Shown: one piece after another, positions 43,449-52,084 of the stretch
Layout: each line of letters opens with the position of its first letter
How positions within the stretch are numbered: position 1 is the stretch's first letter
From: Enterobacter asburiae
Lineage (GTDB): Bacteria; Pseudomonadota; Gammaproteobacteria; Enterobacterales; Enterobacteriaceae
DNA length: 64,000 nt
Assembly (NCBI RefSeq): GCF_024599655.1
Contig: NZ_CP102247.1
Span: forward strand, 2,418,001-2,482,000
Direction: 5' to 3'
Position numbers and translations under genes: made by a program
The notes under the pieces: model-generated
Databases searched by the model: none
What the model was told of the DNA's origin: nothing
What the model saw: only the letters and a program-made list of their open reading frames with translations

Positions 43449-44325
43449 CAACATCAGGGGCGTACTGACGGCCATCGTGACCCCCTTTGATACGGAAGGC
43501 GCGCTGAACCTACCGGGCCTTAAACTACAGATCGATCGTCAACTTAATGCTGGTAACGGCATCTTCTGCGGCGGCACAAACGGCGAGTTCTTCGTGCTGA
43601 ACGAAGAAGAAAAAATCGCCGTTACCCGTACCTGTGTGGAAACGGTTGCCGGGCGAGCCCCGGTAGTGGCGCACATTGGGGAAATCTCGACCCGTGAAAC
43701 CATCCGCCTCGGAAAACAGATCGCCTCGCTGGGCGTCGACGCCGTTTCCGTCATTACCCCTTACTTCGTTCCGCTGAAGCAGGCTGAACTCGTCTCACAT
43801 TACACCGCTATCGCCGACGCGCTAGCCGTCCCGGTATTTCTGTACAACATTCCGGCGCGTACCGGCAACACCATTGAGCCCGCTACCGCACGCGCGCTGG
43901 CTGAACATCCTAACATTATCGGAATTAAAGACAGTGCCGGAAGTTACGAGAGCCTGAGCGGATTCCTCAATGCGGTGAGCGACATTGGCGGATTCGACGT
44001 GCTGAACGGCCCGGATTCGCTTATCCATCAGGGCTTCGTCGACGGATGTTCGGCCTGTATTTCCGGGCTGGCGAACGTGGCGCCGGAGGCCATCAACGCC
44101 ATCTGGTCACGCTTTAACGCGGGTGATATTGACGGTTCTCGTCTGGCGCAGGAGCGCGTCACCCAGCTTCGTACCGTGCTTTACAACGTGGCGTTTTCGC
44201 CTGCCGCAGTCAAAAAAGCGCTGCAGATCATGGGGGAAGACGTCGGAGAAAGTCGCTATGCCGTGGCGTTTAGCGAGCAGCAGTGCCAACAGATACGCCG
44301 AATAGTGACGACGTCACTTAACTAA
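43441..44325 (+). CDS. DapA/NanA-family class I aldolase
   Basis: 294 residues, TIM barrel of the dihydrodipicolinate synthase/N-acetylneuraminate lyase family. Schiff-base Lys163 in IIGIKDSAGS, catalytic Tyr135 in FLYNIPARTGN, and GGTNGEF at 44-50 where DapA has GTTGE. The variant carboxylate-binding loop and the catabolic neighbours argue against lysine biosynthesis. Members cleave 2-keto-3-deoxy sugar acids or sialic acids to pyruvate plus an aldehyde. The exact substrate is open. Confidence 0.88.
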   Translation: MHNNIRGVLTAIVTPFDTEGALNLPGLKLQIDRQLNAGNGIFCGGTNGEFFVLNEEEKIAVTRTCVETVAGRAPVVAHIGEISTRETIRLGKQIASLGVDAVSVITPYFVPLKQAELVSHYTAIADALAVPVFLYNIPARTGNTIEPATARALAEHPNIIGIKDSAGSYESLSGFLNAVSDIGGFDVLNGPDSLIHQGFVDGCSACISGLANVAPEAINAIWSRFNAGDIDGSRLAQERVTQLRTVLYNVAFSPAAVKKALQIMGEDVGESRYAVAFSEQQCQQIRRIVTTSLN

Positions 44326-44401
44326 ACGGCGTTTGTTTCGTCAATAAGAATACCGGGTGCCCGAGGTGCCCAGGATTCACTCGCCCTGAAGAGAGGCAAA
44401 G

Positions 44402-45814
44402 ATGAATAATTTTACCGCTGAAGATACCCTGATCATTGTGGGCATAGTCATTGTCTACATCCTGTTCACGACCTGGCTAACCTTCCGGATCCGCAGTAAA
44501 AACTCCGGGGACTTTATGGAAGGCTCCCGCGCGATGCCGGCGTTTATTGTCGGGATCCTGCTGATGTCCGAGTATATCGGCGCCAAATCCACTATCGGCA
44601 CCGCGCAGGCGGCGTTTGAAGACGGTTTTGCTGCGTCCTGGTCCGTCATCGGGGCCGCAATTGGCTTCCCGCTCTTTGGCCTGCTGCTGGTAAAACGCAT
44701 CTATAGCACCGGAAAAATCACCATCTCTGGTGCGATTGCTGAAAAATACGGTAACAGCACCAAAAACATAATCTCCATCATCATGATCTATGCCCTGCTG
44801 CTGGTTAACGTGGGGAATTACGTCAGCGGCGCGGCGGCTATTTCCACGGTACTGAAAGTAAATCTCCCCGTTGCCGCCTTTATTACGGCCATCGTCAGTA
44901 CCTTCTATTTCGCCTTTGGCGGCATGAAGGGTGTGGCCTGGGTGACGGTGCTGCACAGCGCGCTGAAATACTTCGGCATTCTGGCCATCATGGGCTTTGC
45001 GCTGTCTAAGACGGGCGGCTTCGCGCCAATGATTGAAAACATGCCGGACTTCTACTGGACCTGGGATGGCAATATCGGCGCGTCGACCATTTTCGCCTGG
45101 CTCATCGGCACCATTGGTTCCATCTTCTGTACCCAGTTTGTGATTCAGGCAATCTCCTCTACCAAAGACGTGAAATCGGCCAAACGCTCTACCTGGGTTG
45201 CGTTCTTCTTCTGCCTGCCGATTGCGCTGGCCATCGCGGTAATCGGCGTGGCGGCTAAATACCTGCACCCGGAGATTAACAGCCTGTATGCGATGCCGAT
45301 TTTCCTGCAGGATATGAACCCGTGGCTGGCCGGTCTGGTCACCACCTCTCTGGTGGCATCTATTTTCGTCAGCGTCAGTACCGTTGCGCTGGCTATCGCC
45401 TCCCTGGTGGTAAAAGACTTTTACGTGCCGATGCGCAACCCGACGCCTGAGCAGGAATTTAAGGCCACCCGCTGGATCTCCCTGCTGATTGGTTTCCTGC
45501 CGCTGATTTTTGTTCTGCTGGTGCCTGAAGTCCTGAAGCTCTCCTTCTTTACCCGCGCTATTCGTCTGTCGATTTCAGTGGTGGCCGTTATCGCCTTCTA
45601 CGCCCCGTTCTTCCGCAGCACCCGTGGTGCCAATGCGGGCCTGATTGGCGCCTGCGTCGTGACATCCGTCTGGTATCTGCTGGGCGATCCTTTTGGCATC
45701 AACAATATGTACATCGCCCTGCTGACCCCTGCCGTCATCATGGTGATTGACCGTCTCATTCCGGGAAAAGCGCAGGGTAAAGCGCCAACCCCCGTTGAAA
45801 ATAATGGAGTCTGA
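44402..45814 (+). CDS. Sodium:solute symporter (SSS family)
   Basis: 470 residues, about 12-13 membrane helices. Opening DTLIIVGIVIVYILFTTWL; the SSS signature region spans LLMSEYIGAKSTIGTAQAAF through GAAIGFPLFGLLLVKRIY. AGAG ribosome-binding site. One base separates its stop from the next gene, so it is co-translated with the BNR protein. It imports the pathway substrate with Na+. It is the only transporter in the cluster, so the substrate must cross the outer membrane as a small molecule. Sialic-acid transporters of this family exist, but specificity is not readable. Confidence 0.9.
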   Translation: MNNFTAEDTLIIVGIVIVYILFTTWLTFRIRSKNSGDFMEGSRAMPAFIVGILLMSEYIGAKSTIGTAQAAFEDGFAASWSVIGAAIGFPLFGLLLVKRIYSTGKITISGAIAEKYGNSTKNIISIIMIYALLLVNVGNYVSGAAAISTVLKVNLPVAAFITAIVSTFYFAFGGMKGVAWVTVLHSALKYFGILAIMGFALSKTGGFAPMIENMPDFYWTWDGNIGASTIFAWLIGTIGSIFCTQFVIQAISSTKDVKSAKRSTWVAFFFCLPIALAIAVIGVAAKYLHPEINSLYAMPIFLQDMNPWLAGLVTTSLVASIFVSVSTVALAIASLVVKDFYVPMRNPTPEQEFKATRWISLLIGFLPLIFVLLVPEVLKLSFFTRAIRLSISVVAVIAFYAPFFRSTRGANAGLIGACVVTSVWYLLGDPFGINNMYIALLTPAVIMVIDRLIPGKAQGKAPTPVENNGV

Positions 45815-45815
45815 T

Positions 45816-46979
45816 ATGTCTGTAACCGTAACCCGCGACGGGATAGTTCGCCCGCAACAGGATGCCCGCACGGAGGCCGCCATGCTGCCTTCCTCTTGCC
45901 CACAAAACCACGCGGCGAATCTGCTGCCGCTCCCGGATGGCTCGCTGATGTGCGTCTGGTTCGGTGGAACCCAGGAAGGTATCGCGGATATCTCCGTATG
46001 GGGTTCACGCCTTGCGCCTGGCAGCCAGCAGTGGAGTGATGCGGTAAAACTGTCGGACGATGCCACGCGTTCCGAACAAAACCCGGTTCTGTTCCTGGCC
46101 CCGGACAACGTGCTGTGGCTGCTGTGGACCGCACAGATTTCCGGTAATCAGGACACGGCTATTGTTCGCTATCGCCAGTCTCGCGATCTGGGGAAAACCT
46201 GGGGGGACATCGCAACCCTGCTCGATAAACCGGGCACGTTTATTCGCCAGCCCATTGTCGTGCTGGACAATGGCAGCTGGCTGCTGCCGGTATTTTACTG
46301 CCGCACCCGGCCGGGAGAGAAATGGGTCGGAAACGACGATATCAGCGCGGTAAAAATCTCCGCAGATGGTGGCAAAACGTGGCGCGATGTCGAGGTGCCG
46401 GAAAGCCTGGGCTGTGTACATATGAATATTACCCCGCTTCACAACGGCACCCTGGTGGCGCTGTTCCGCAGCCGCTGGGCGGACAATATTTATTACAGCC
46501 AGTCGACGGATAACGGCGAAAGCTGGTCCGTACCGGAGCCGACGGAGCTACCCAATAACAACTCCTCTATTCAGGTAACAACCCTTGCCAGCGGTGAACT
46601 CGCGCTGGTCTTTAACGCCATGAGCGCCGCTGGCGCGCGTGAACGTCGCGCATCGCTATACGATGAAATTGACGATGGTGACGGTCGTAAAGAGCCGGTG
46701 GTCACCAGCGGTCGGACAGCCTTCTGGGGCGCGCCGCGCGCGCCGATGACCGTCGCCATTTCGCCGGACGGCGGGAAAAGCTGGCCGTGGCAGCGTCATC
46801 TGGATGAAGGGGATGGTTACTGCATGACCAACAACTCCATGGAAAAACTCAATCGCGAATTCTCCTATCCCAGCATCAAGCAGGGAGCTGAGGGCAATCT
46901 TCATATCGCTTACACCTACTTCCGCCAGGCCATCAAATACGTGCGGGTGACGCCAGAATGGGTCAAGGGGGTAATATGA
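45816..46979 (+). CDS. Cytoplasmic BNR-repeat (sialidase-fold) protein
   Basis: 387 residues from ATG 45816 (GGAG upstream). Four Asp boxes of the S-x-D-x-G-x-[TS]-W type: SRDLGKTW (122-129), SADGGKTW (182-189), STDNGESW (230-237) and SPDGGKSW (316-323). The fold is a six-bladed sialidase propeller (BNR_2 type). There is no signal peptide, so it acts in the cytoplasm after import. An Arg near the third blade (FIRQPIVVLDNGSW) and others could form the carboxylate-binding Arg set (inference). It could be an intracellular glycosidase or lactonase/isomerase on an acid sugar. Confidence 0.85.
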   Translation: MSVTVTRDGIVRPQQDARTEAAMLPSSCPQNHAANLLPLPDGSLMCVWFGGTQEGIADISVWGSRLAPGSQQWSDAVKLSDDATRSEQNPVLFLAPDNVLWLLWTAQISGNQDTAIVRYRQSRDLGKTWGDIATLLDKPGTFIRQPIVVLDNGSWLLPVFYCRTRPGEKWVGNDDISAVKISADGGKTWRDVEVPESLGCVHMNITPLHNGTLVALFRSRWADNIYYSQSTDNGESWSVPEPTELPNNNSSIQVTTLASGELALVFNAMSAAGARERRASLYDEIDDGDGRKEPVVTSGRTAFWGAPRAPMTVAISPDGGKSWPWQRHLDEGDGYCMTNNSMEKLNREFSYPSIKQGAEGNLHIAYTYFRQAIKYVRVTPEWVKGVI

Positions 46980-47446
46980 TTATCGGGCATCTCAACGCCC
47001 TGCCGCTGGCAGGGCTACCGGCGGCGCTATACGCCCTGCTTTCCCGCCCGGACTGTACGCTGAAAGCCCTCTGCGAACGCGATGACGGACGCTGGCAGCC
47101 TGAGAATGCGCCGTGGTTTTGCCACATTGGGCCGGCGCAGACGCAGCCGCGCGCCGACCGGCATACGGAATACCATCATCAGTGGGCGGACATCCAGATT
47201 GTGTTGGCGGGTGAAGAGCATATTTATGCCGGAGCGCTTCCCGCAGGCAGGCCGGAAGATGAAGAGCGTAAACCGGATCTCTTTATTGCTCCATCAGCCG
47301 AACATAGCGTCAGGATCCGGCTTGCCGATGGTGACTTTGTGGTCTTTTATCCCGGAGAACCTCACCAGGCGCTATGCGCTGTAGAGGCCCCGATGATGGT
47401 CCGCAAAGCGGTGTTTAAGGTTCCCCGCGCGATGCTGGAGGTCTGA
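46976..47446 (+). CDS. YhcH/YjgK/YiaL family sugar anomerase-like protein
   Basis: 156 residues from ATG 46976 (4-base overlap with the BNR stop). DUF386 cupin with conserved EYHHQWADIQIVLAGEEHI near residues 64-82 and FYPGEPHQALCAVE, the metal-binding His/Glu/Gln set. The E. coli relative YhcH (NanQ) speeds anomer change of N-acetylneuraminate for its aldolase. A similar role next to the NanA-type aldolase here is likely. Confidence 0.88.
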   Translation: MIIGHLNALPLAGLPAALYALLSRPDCTLKALCERDDGRWQPENAPWFCHIGPAQTQPRADRHTEYHHQWADIQIVLAGEEHIYAGALPAGRPEDEERKPDLFIAPSAEHSVRIRLADGDFVVFYPGEPHQALCAVEAPMMVRKAVFKVPRAMLEV

Positions 47447-47447
47447 C

Positions 47448-48125
47448 ATGCGTCACGCCGTCGTCACCGGGGCCAGCTCCGGAATTGGTGAGGCCATCGT
47501 TAAGCGATTACTGGCGGAGGGCTGGCAGGTCACCGGGCTCAGCCGCCGAGCCGTGAAGCTGGATACGCCTGGCTTCACAAGCCTTCGCGTTGATATCACC
47601 GATCCTGATGCGTTGTGCAACGCCCTGCACACCATCGCCGCGCCCCAGGCAGCGATCCATGCCGCCGGGATGATGGCCGCCGCGCCGTTGGGCCAGCTGG
47701 AAAGCCGCGTTAGCGCCTCACTGTGGCAGCTCCACGTCCGGGCCTGTGAGGCATTGTTTAACCATTTTGCGCCCTCTATGACTGCCGGCGGACGCTTTGT
47801 GGCGATAGGCAGCAGAACCTCTCGTGGTGCAGCAGGACGATCGCAGTATGTTGCCACAAAAGCAGCGATGGTAGGAATGGTCAGGAGCTGGGCGGCGGAA
47901 CTGGCCCCGCGCGGGATCACGGCTAACGTGGTCTCGCCTGGGGCCACCCAAACGCCGATGCTCAGCGCCCCAGGGCGGGAAACCTCGCCCCCGAAATGTC
48001 CGCCAATCGGACGTTTAATCGCGCCAGAAGAGGTGGCCGCACTGGTGAGTTTCTTGCTTAGCGAAGACGCCGCCGCCATCACCGGCCAGGAGATGGTGAT
48101 ATGCGGCGGTGCCTCCCTCAGCTAG
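47448..48125 (+). CDS. Short-chain dehydrogenase/reductase (SDR)
   Basis: 225 residues, classical SDR: TGASSGIGEAIVKRLLAEGW (TGxxxGxG), NNAG equivalent IHAAGMMA, catalytic Ser in AIGSRTSRGAAGRSQY and the YxxxK dyad in YVATKAAM. C-terminal SPGATQTPML loop and ITGQEMVICGGASLS. Last gene of the operon, two bases after the YhcH-like gene. It oxidises or reduces a pathway sugar acid or aldehyde (inference). Its stop overlaps the convergent PhzF gene by four bases. Confidence 0.88.
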   Translation: MRHAVVTGASSGIGEAIVKRLLAEGWQVTGLSRRAVKLDTPGFTSLRVDITDPDALCNALHTIAAPQAAIHAAGMMAAAPLGQLESRVSASLWQLHVRACEALFNHFAPSMTAGGRFVAIGSRTSRGAAGRSQYVATKAAMVGMVRSWAAELAPRGITANVVSPGATQTPMLSAPGRETSPPKCPPIGRLIAPEEVAALVSFLLSEDAAAITGQEMVICGGASLS

Positions 48126-48913
48126 CGCAGGAAGATACGCCCTTTCAGATACAGAGTCGCCTGGCCGCCAATCAGCACGCGATCGCCCTTCAGCTCGCAG
48201 CGCAGATCCCCGCCACGGTACGACACCTGGCGGGCATTGAGTGACGTTTTGCCCAGCTTTTCGCTCCAGTACGGGATCAGCATGCTGTGGGCAGATCCTG
48301 TGACCGGATCTTCCGGCACCCCTTCGCCCGGGCAGAAGAAGCGGCTGACGAAGTCATATTCCTCTCCCGGCGCCGTCACGCAGACCATTTTATCCAGCGG
48401 AAGCATGGCCCCAATATCTGGCGTTAACGCTTCCACCTGCTGCTGGCTCTCCAGCACTACCATGTAATCCCGCCCCACGCGCACCTCTTTTGCCGCCGGG
48501 ATGCCCAGGGCGCTAAACAGCACCTCGGGGGGATTCTCCACAACTTCCGTCGACCACGCGGGGAAGTTCAGCGTCAGCCAGTCGCCGCTGCGTTTGACGG
48601 TCAACTCACCCACGAAGCGGGTGGTGAAGGTGATTTCGGTATGCGGGTAATCAAGGTATTCGAAAATGACGTGCGATGCGGCAAGCGTAGCGTGACCGCA
48701 GAGGTTAATTTCATCCAGCGTGGTGAACCAGCGCAGCTCAAACCCGCCGTCAGTGCGCACGAAAAAGGCGGTCTCAGACTGGTTATGCTGCTGCGCCATT
48801 TTGAGCAGCATTTCGTCCGGCAGCCACTCTTCCAGAGGACATACCGCTGCGGCGTTGCCGCCAAAGGTTTTATCGCTGAAGGCATCCACCAGATAAAAAT
48901 CAATTTCCTGCAT
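48122..48913 (-). CDS. PhzF-family isomerase/epimerase-like protein (copy 1)
   Basis: 263 residues. PhzF fold: YLVDAFSDKTFGGNAAAV start, catalytic Glu in NQSETAFFV near residue 46, INLCGHATLAASH and the second-half mirror PEDPVTGSAHSML. Members isomerise or epimerise small metabolites; the real substrate is unknown. Good ribosome-binding site (AGAGGAAGA). Tandem with a close paralogue 28 bases away, same strand. Confidence 0.9.
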   Translation of the reverse strand: MQEIDFYLVDAFSDKTFGGNAAAVCPLEEWLPDEMLLKMAQQHNQSETAFFVRTDGGFELRWFTTLDEINLCGHATLAASHVIFEYLDYPHTEITFTTRFVGELTVKRSGDWLTLNFPAWSTEVVENPPEVLFSALGIPAAKEVRVGRDYMVVLESQQQVEALTPDIGAMLPLDKMVCVTAPGEEYDFVSRFFCPGEGVPEDPVTGSAHSMLIPYWSEKLGKTSLNARQVSYRGGDLRCELKGDRVLIGGQATLYLKGRIFLR

Positions 48914-48940
48914 TGTCTCTTCCTCTCTTGTTATGGCTAT

Positions 48941-49729
48941 TTAGCGCAGAAAAACTGTGCCTTTCAGATAAAGTGTGGCCTGCCCGCTCATCAGCACGCG
49001 CGAACCTTTCAGCTCACAGCGCACATCGCCACCGCGCGCTGAAACCTGACGGGCAAACATCGTGGTTTTGCCCAGCTTTTCGCTCCAGTAGGGGATCAGC
49101 ATCGTGTGCGCGGAGCCGGTGACCGGGTCCTCCGGGACGGAGACGCCCGGGGAGAAAAAGCGGCTGACAAAATCATATTCCCCCTCACCGCGCGCCGTAA
49201 CGCTCACCTTATGCTCGCCCGGCGTCATCGCCGAGAAGCGTGGCGCAAGCGCTTCAACCTGCTGACGATTTTCCAGAACGATCAGCCAGGCGCGCCCTTT
49301 ACGGGCTTCAACGTAGCGGCTGATACCCAGCGCCGAAAGCATCTCCGGCGGGGGCGTCTCTTCATGGGTTGGACATGCCGGGAAGTCCAGCGTCATCCAC
49401 TCCCCCTCCCGGCTGACCGTCAGGCGGCCAGAGGCGGTATCAAAGTGGATCCGCGAATCCGGGTAATCCAGCTCGGTAAACAGCACGTGCGCAGCCGCCA
49501 GCGTAGCGTGGCCGCAGAGATTGACTTCGGTGAGCGTGGTAAACCAGCGTAGCTCAATGCCCCCTTTACTGCAGACGAAAAAAGCCGTTTCCGACTGATT
49601 ATGCTGTTGCGCCATTTTCAGTAAGGTCGCATCGGGCAACCACGCTTTCAGCGGGCAAACGGCTGCCGGGTTGCCGCCGAACGAGGTATCGCTGAACGCA
49701 TCTACCAGATAAAAATCAATCTCCTGCAT
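48941..49729 (-). CDS. PhzF-family isomerase/epimerase-like protein (copy 2)
   Basis: 262 residues, aligned end to end with copy 1: YLVDAFSDTSFGGNPAAVCP, NQSETAFFVCSKGGIELRWF, VNLCGHATLAAAH, PEDPVTGSAHTMLIPYWSEK and a near-identical C-terminus (ATLYLKGTVFLR). Clearly a tandem duplicate. All PhzF active-site motifs are kept in both copies. Divergent from sotB. Confidence 0.9.
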   Translation of the reverse strand: MQEIDFYLVDAFSDTSFGGNPAAVCPLKAWLPDATLLKMAQQHNQSETAFFVCSKGGIELRWFTTLTEVNLCGHATLAAAHVLFTELDYPDSRIHFDTASGRLTVSREGEWMTLDFPACPTHEETPPPEMLSALGISRYVEARKGRAWLIVLENRQQVEALAPRFSAMTPGEHKVSVTARGEGEYDFVSRFFSPGVSVPEDPVTGSAHTMLIPYWSEKLGKTTMFARQVSARGGDVRCELKGSRVLMSGQATLYLKGTVFLR

Positions 49730-49906
49730 TGTCTTACCGCCTGTTTTTATTGTGTTGTTCTTTTATATTCAATGAAAACAGCGTTCCCGGCTACCGCTTT
49801 CATAAGGTAAATATTGAGATCTGCGTCACATAATGGTTGAGTTTTCGCCGTTCGACGTTTTAAGATCGTCACCTCTTCTTTTCAGCAACGAATCTCCGAC
49901 TTCCCT

Positions 49907-51103
49907 ATGACAACGAACACAGTTTCCCGCAGGGTTGCGTGGCTACGCGTGGTCACGCTGGCCATTGCCGCGTTTATTTTTAACACCACAGAATTTGTTC
50001 CGGTTGGGCTGTTGTCTGACATCGCTGAAAGTTTCCAGATGGAAACGGCTCAGGTGGGCATTATGTTGACCATCTACGCCTGGGTAGTGGCGCTGATGTC
50101 CTTGCCGTTTATGCTGCTGACCAGCCAGATGGAGCGGCGCAGGCTGCTGATTGGCCTGTTTGTGCTGTTCATCGCCAGCCATGTTCTGTCATTTATGGCG
50201 TGGAGTTTTACGGTGCTGGTCATTAGCCGCATCGGCATTGCCTTTGCCCATGCGGTGTTCTGGTCGATCACCGCGTCGCTGGCGATACGCCTGGCACCGG
50301 CGGGGAAACGCGCGCAGGCGCTGAGCCTGATTGCCACCGGTACCGCACTGGCGATGGTGCTGGGTCTGCCGATTGGCCGCATCGTAGGGCAATACTTCGG
50401 CTGGCGTACGACGTTCTTCGCCATTGGTATGGGGGCGCTGGTTACGCTGGTGTGCCTGATTAAGCTGCTGCCCGCGCTGCCGAGCGAACATTCCGGCTCG
50501 CTGAAAAGCCTGCCGCTGCTGATGCGTCGCCCGGCGCTGCTGAGTATCTACCTGCTGACCGTCATTGTGGTGACGGCCCATTACACGGCGTATAGCTACA
50601 TTGAACCCTTTGTGCAGGTGGTGGCGGGCTTTAGCGCCAACTTTGCCACCGTCCTACTGCTGATCCTCGGCGGAGCGGGCATTATTGGCAGCGTGCTGTT
50701 CGGTAAGCTGGGTAACCGGCACGCCTCGACGCTGGTAAGCAGCGCTATCGGTCTGCTGCTGGCCTGCCTGCTGCTGCTGATGCCTGCCGCAGGCAGTGAG
50801 AGCCACCTGGCGATCCTCAGCCTGTTCTGGGGCGTGGCGATCATGATTATTGGTCTGGGCATGCAGGTGAAAGTTCTGGCCCTGGCACCGGATGCAACGG
50901 ACGTCGCCATGTCGCTGTTCTCCGGGATTTTCAATCTTGGGATTGGCGCGGGCGCGCTGGTGGGAAATCAGGTAATACTGCACGTATCGATGTCGGCGAT
51001 CGGCTATCTGGGTGCCATTCCGGCACTGGTGGCGCTTGTCTGGTCGGTGCTCATTTTCCGTAAATGGCCGGTGGCGCTGGAGGAACAGGGGCAGCACGGG
51101 TGA
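49907..51103 (+). CDS. sotB: Sugar efflux transporter SotB (YdeA)
   Basis: 398 residues, 12 membrane helices, MFS. Near identity in key stretches with E. coli SotB (FNTTEFVPVGLLSDIAESF, then LMSLPFMLLTSQMERRRLL). The motif A region TSQMERRRLLIG lies between helices 2 and 3. It exports sugars such as arabinose and IPTG-like compounds. Same position before marC as in E. coli; the 177-base upstream gap is AT-rich. Confidence 0.95.
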   Translation: MTTNTVSRRVAWLRVVTLAIAAFIFNTTEFVPVGLLSDIAESFQMETAQVGIMLTIYAWVVALMSLPFMLLTSQMERRRLLIGLFVLFIASHVLSFMAWSFTVLVISRIGIAFAHAVFWSITASLAIRLAPAGKRAQALSLIATGTALAMVLGLPIGRIVGQYFGWRTTFFAIGMGALVTLVCLIKLLPALPSEHSGSLKSLPLLMRRPALLSIYLLTVIVVTAHYTAYSYIEPFVQVVAGFSANFATVLLLILGGAGIIGSVLFGKLGNRHASTLVSSAIGLLLACLLLLMPAAGSESHLAILSLFWGVAIMIIGLGMQVKVLALAPDATDVAMSLFSGIFNLGIGAGALVGNQVILHVSMSAIGYLGAIPALVALVWSVLIFRKWPVALEEQGQHG

Positions 51104-51112
51104 GGTTTGTTT

Positions 51113-51193
51113 GTGCCGGGTGGCGCTGCGCTTACCCGGCCTACAAGCCCATAATAACGTAGGCCGGGTAAGGCGTAGCCGCCACCCGGCAAT
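51113..51193. repeat. BIME (two inverted REP units) between sotB and marC
   Basis: GTGCCGGGTGGCGCTGCGC with ACCCGGCCTAC is followed by a spacer and the inverted unit GTAGGCCGGGTAAGGCG with GCCACCCGGC. It fills the whole gap between the convergent sotB and marC stops. Confidence 0.9.
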
Positions 51194-51197
51194 CGCA

Positions 51198-51863
51198 TCA
51201 ATGATAGGTCTTAATAATTTCCAGCACGCCGTTAATAATAAACTGCACGCCCATACAGACCAGCAAGAAGCCCATCAGACGGGAAATCGCCTCGATACCG
51301 CCCTTGCCTACCCAGCGCATAATGGCACCAGAACTGCGCAGCGACGCCCACACGATAATCCCGATAATCGCAAAAATCAGCGGTGGCGCAACCGTCAGCA
51401 CCCAGTCCGGGAAGGTTGCGCTGTCGCGCACCGTTGACGCGGAGCTGATGATCATCGCGATGGTACCCGGCCCCGCCGTGCTCGGCATGGCGATCGGCAC
51501 AAAGGCGATATTCGCACTCGGTTCGGTTTCCAGCTCTTCCGATTTGCTGGCCGCTTCCGGCGACTCATGCGCTTTTTGCGCCGGGAACAGCATGCGGAAA
51601 CCGATAAAGGCCACAATCAGCCCCCCGGCGATACGCAGGCCAGGGATGGAAATCCCGAAGGTATTCATCACCACCTGTCCGGCATAGTAAGCCACCATCA
51701 TGATGGCAAACACATACACCGAGGCCATCATCGACTGATGGTTGCGCTCGGCGCTGTTCATATTCCCTGCCAGCCCGAGGAACAGCGCCACCGTCGTTAA
51801 CGGGTTAGCCAACGGCAGCAAGACCACCAGCCCAAGGCTGATTGCTTTTATTAAATCCAACAT
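51198..51863 (-). CDS. marC: MarC-family membrane protein
   Basis: 221 residues, six membrane helices, as E. coli MarC (GLVVLLPLANPLTTVALFLG; IAMPSTAGPGTIAMIISSAS). NAAT/MarC family of unknown substrate, not needed for mar resistance. Divergent from marRAB across the mar operator region. Confidence 0.95.
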   Translation of the reverse strand: MLDLIKAISLGLVVLLPLANPLTTVALFLGLAGNMNSAERNHQSMMASVYVFAIMMVAYYAGQVVMNTFGISIPGLRIAGGLIVAFIGFRMLFPAQKAHESPEAASKSEELETEPSANIAFVPIAMPSTAGPGTIAMIISSASTVRDSATFPDWVLTVAPPLIFAIIGIIVWASLRSSGAIMRWVGKGGIEAISRLMGFLLVCMGVQFIINGVLEIIKTYH

Positions 51864-52021
51864 AGTGCGTTGTCGTCCTTATCCATATTTAACACAGCAA
51901 TTATAGGGTGAAAGTGTGACATTGAGCCATGGGCGCAACGTAACGATTATTTCCGGCCTGGAAAGATAACTCACAGTTATCTATATGATTTGAAAGACCT
52001 CAAAAAAAGTTCACGAAACGT

Positions 52022-52041
52022 TTTAGCAATTCGTGGCATCG
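52022..52041 (+). promoter_or_regulatory. marbox (MarA/SoxS/Rob site)
   Basis: TTTAGCAATTCGTGGCATCG matches the E. coli marbox (GATTTAGCAAAACGTGGCATC) at its GCA and GTGGCAT elements. It is 15 bases before the -35 hexamer, the activating position. Confidence 0.88.
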
Positions 52042-52055
52042 GCTGACTCATTCAG

Positions 52056-52084
52056 TTGACTTATACTTGCCTGAGCAATAATAT
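52056..52084 (+). promoter_or_regulatory. marRAB promoter
   Basis: TTGACT (52056-52061) and TAATAT (52079-52084) are separated by 17 bases. It is laid out as in E. coli, with MarR site I between the hexamers. Confidence 0.88.

Noticed and set aside
44326..44401. Repeated GGTGCCC/GGGTGCCC between the aldolase and symporter genes as a terminator
   Set aside because: The repeats are direct, not inverted, and form no stem; the two genes are likely co-transcribed.
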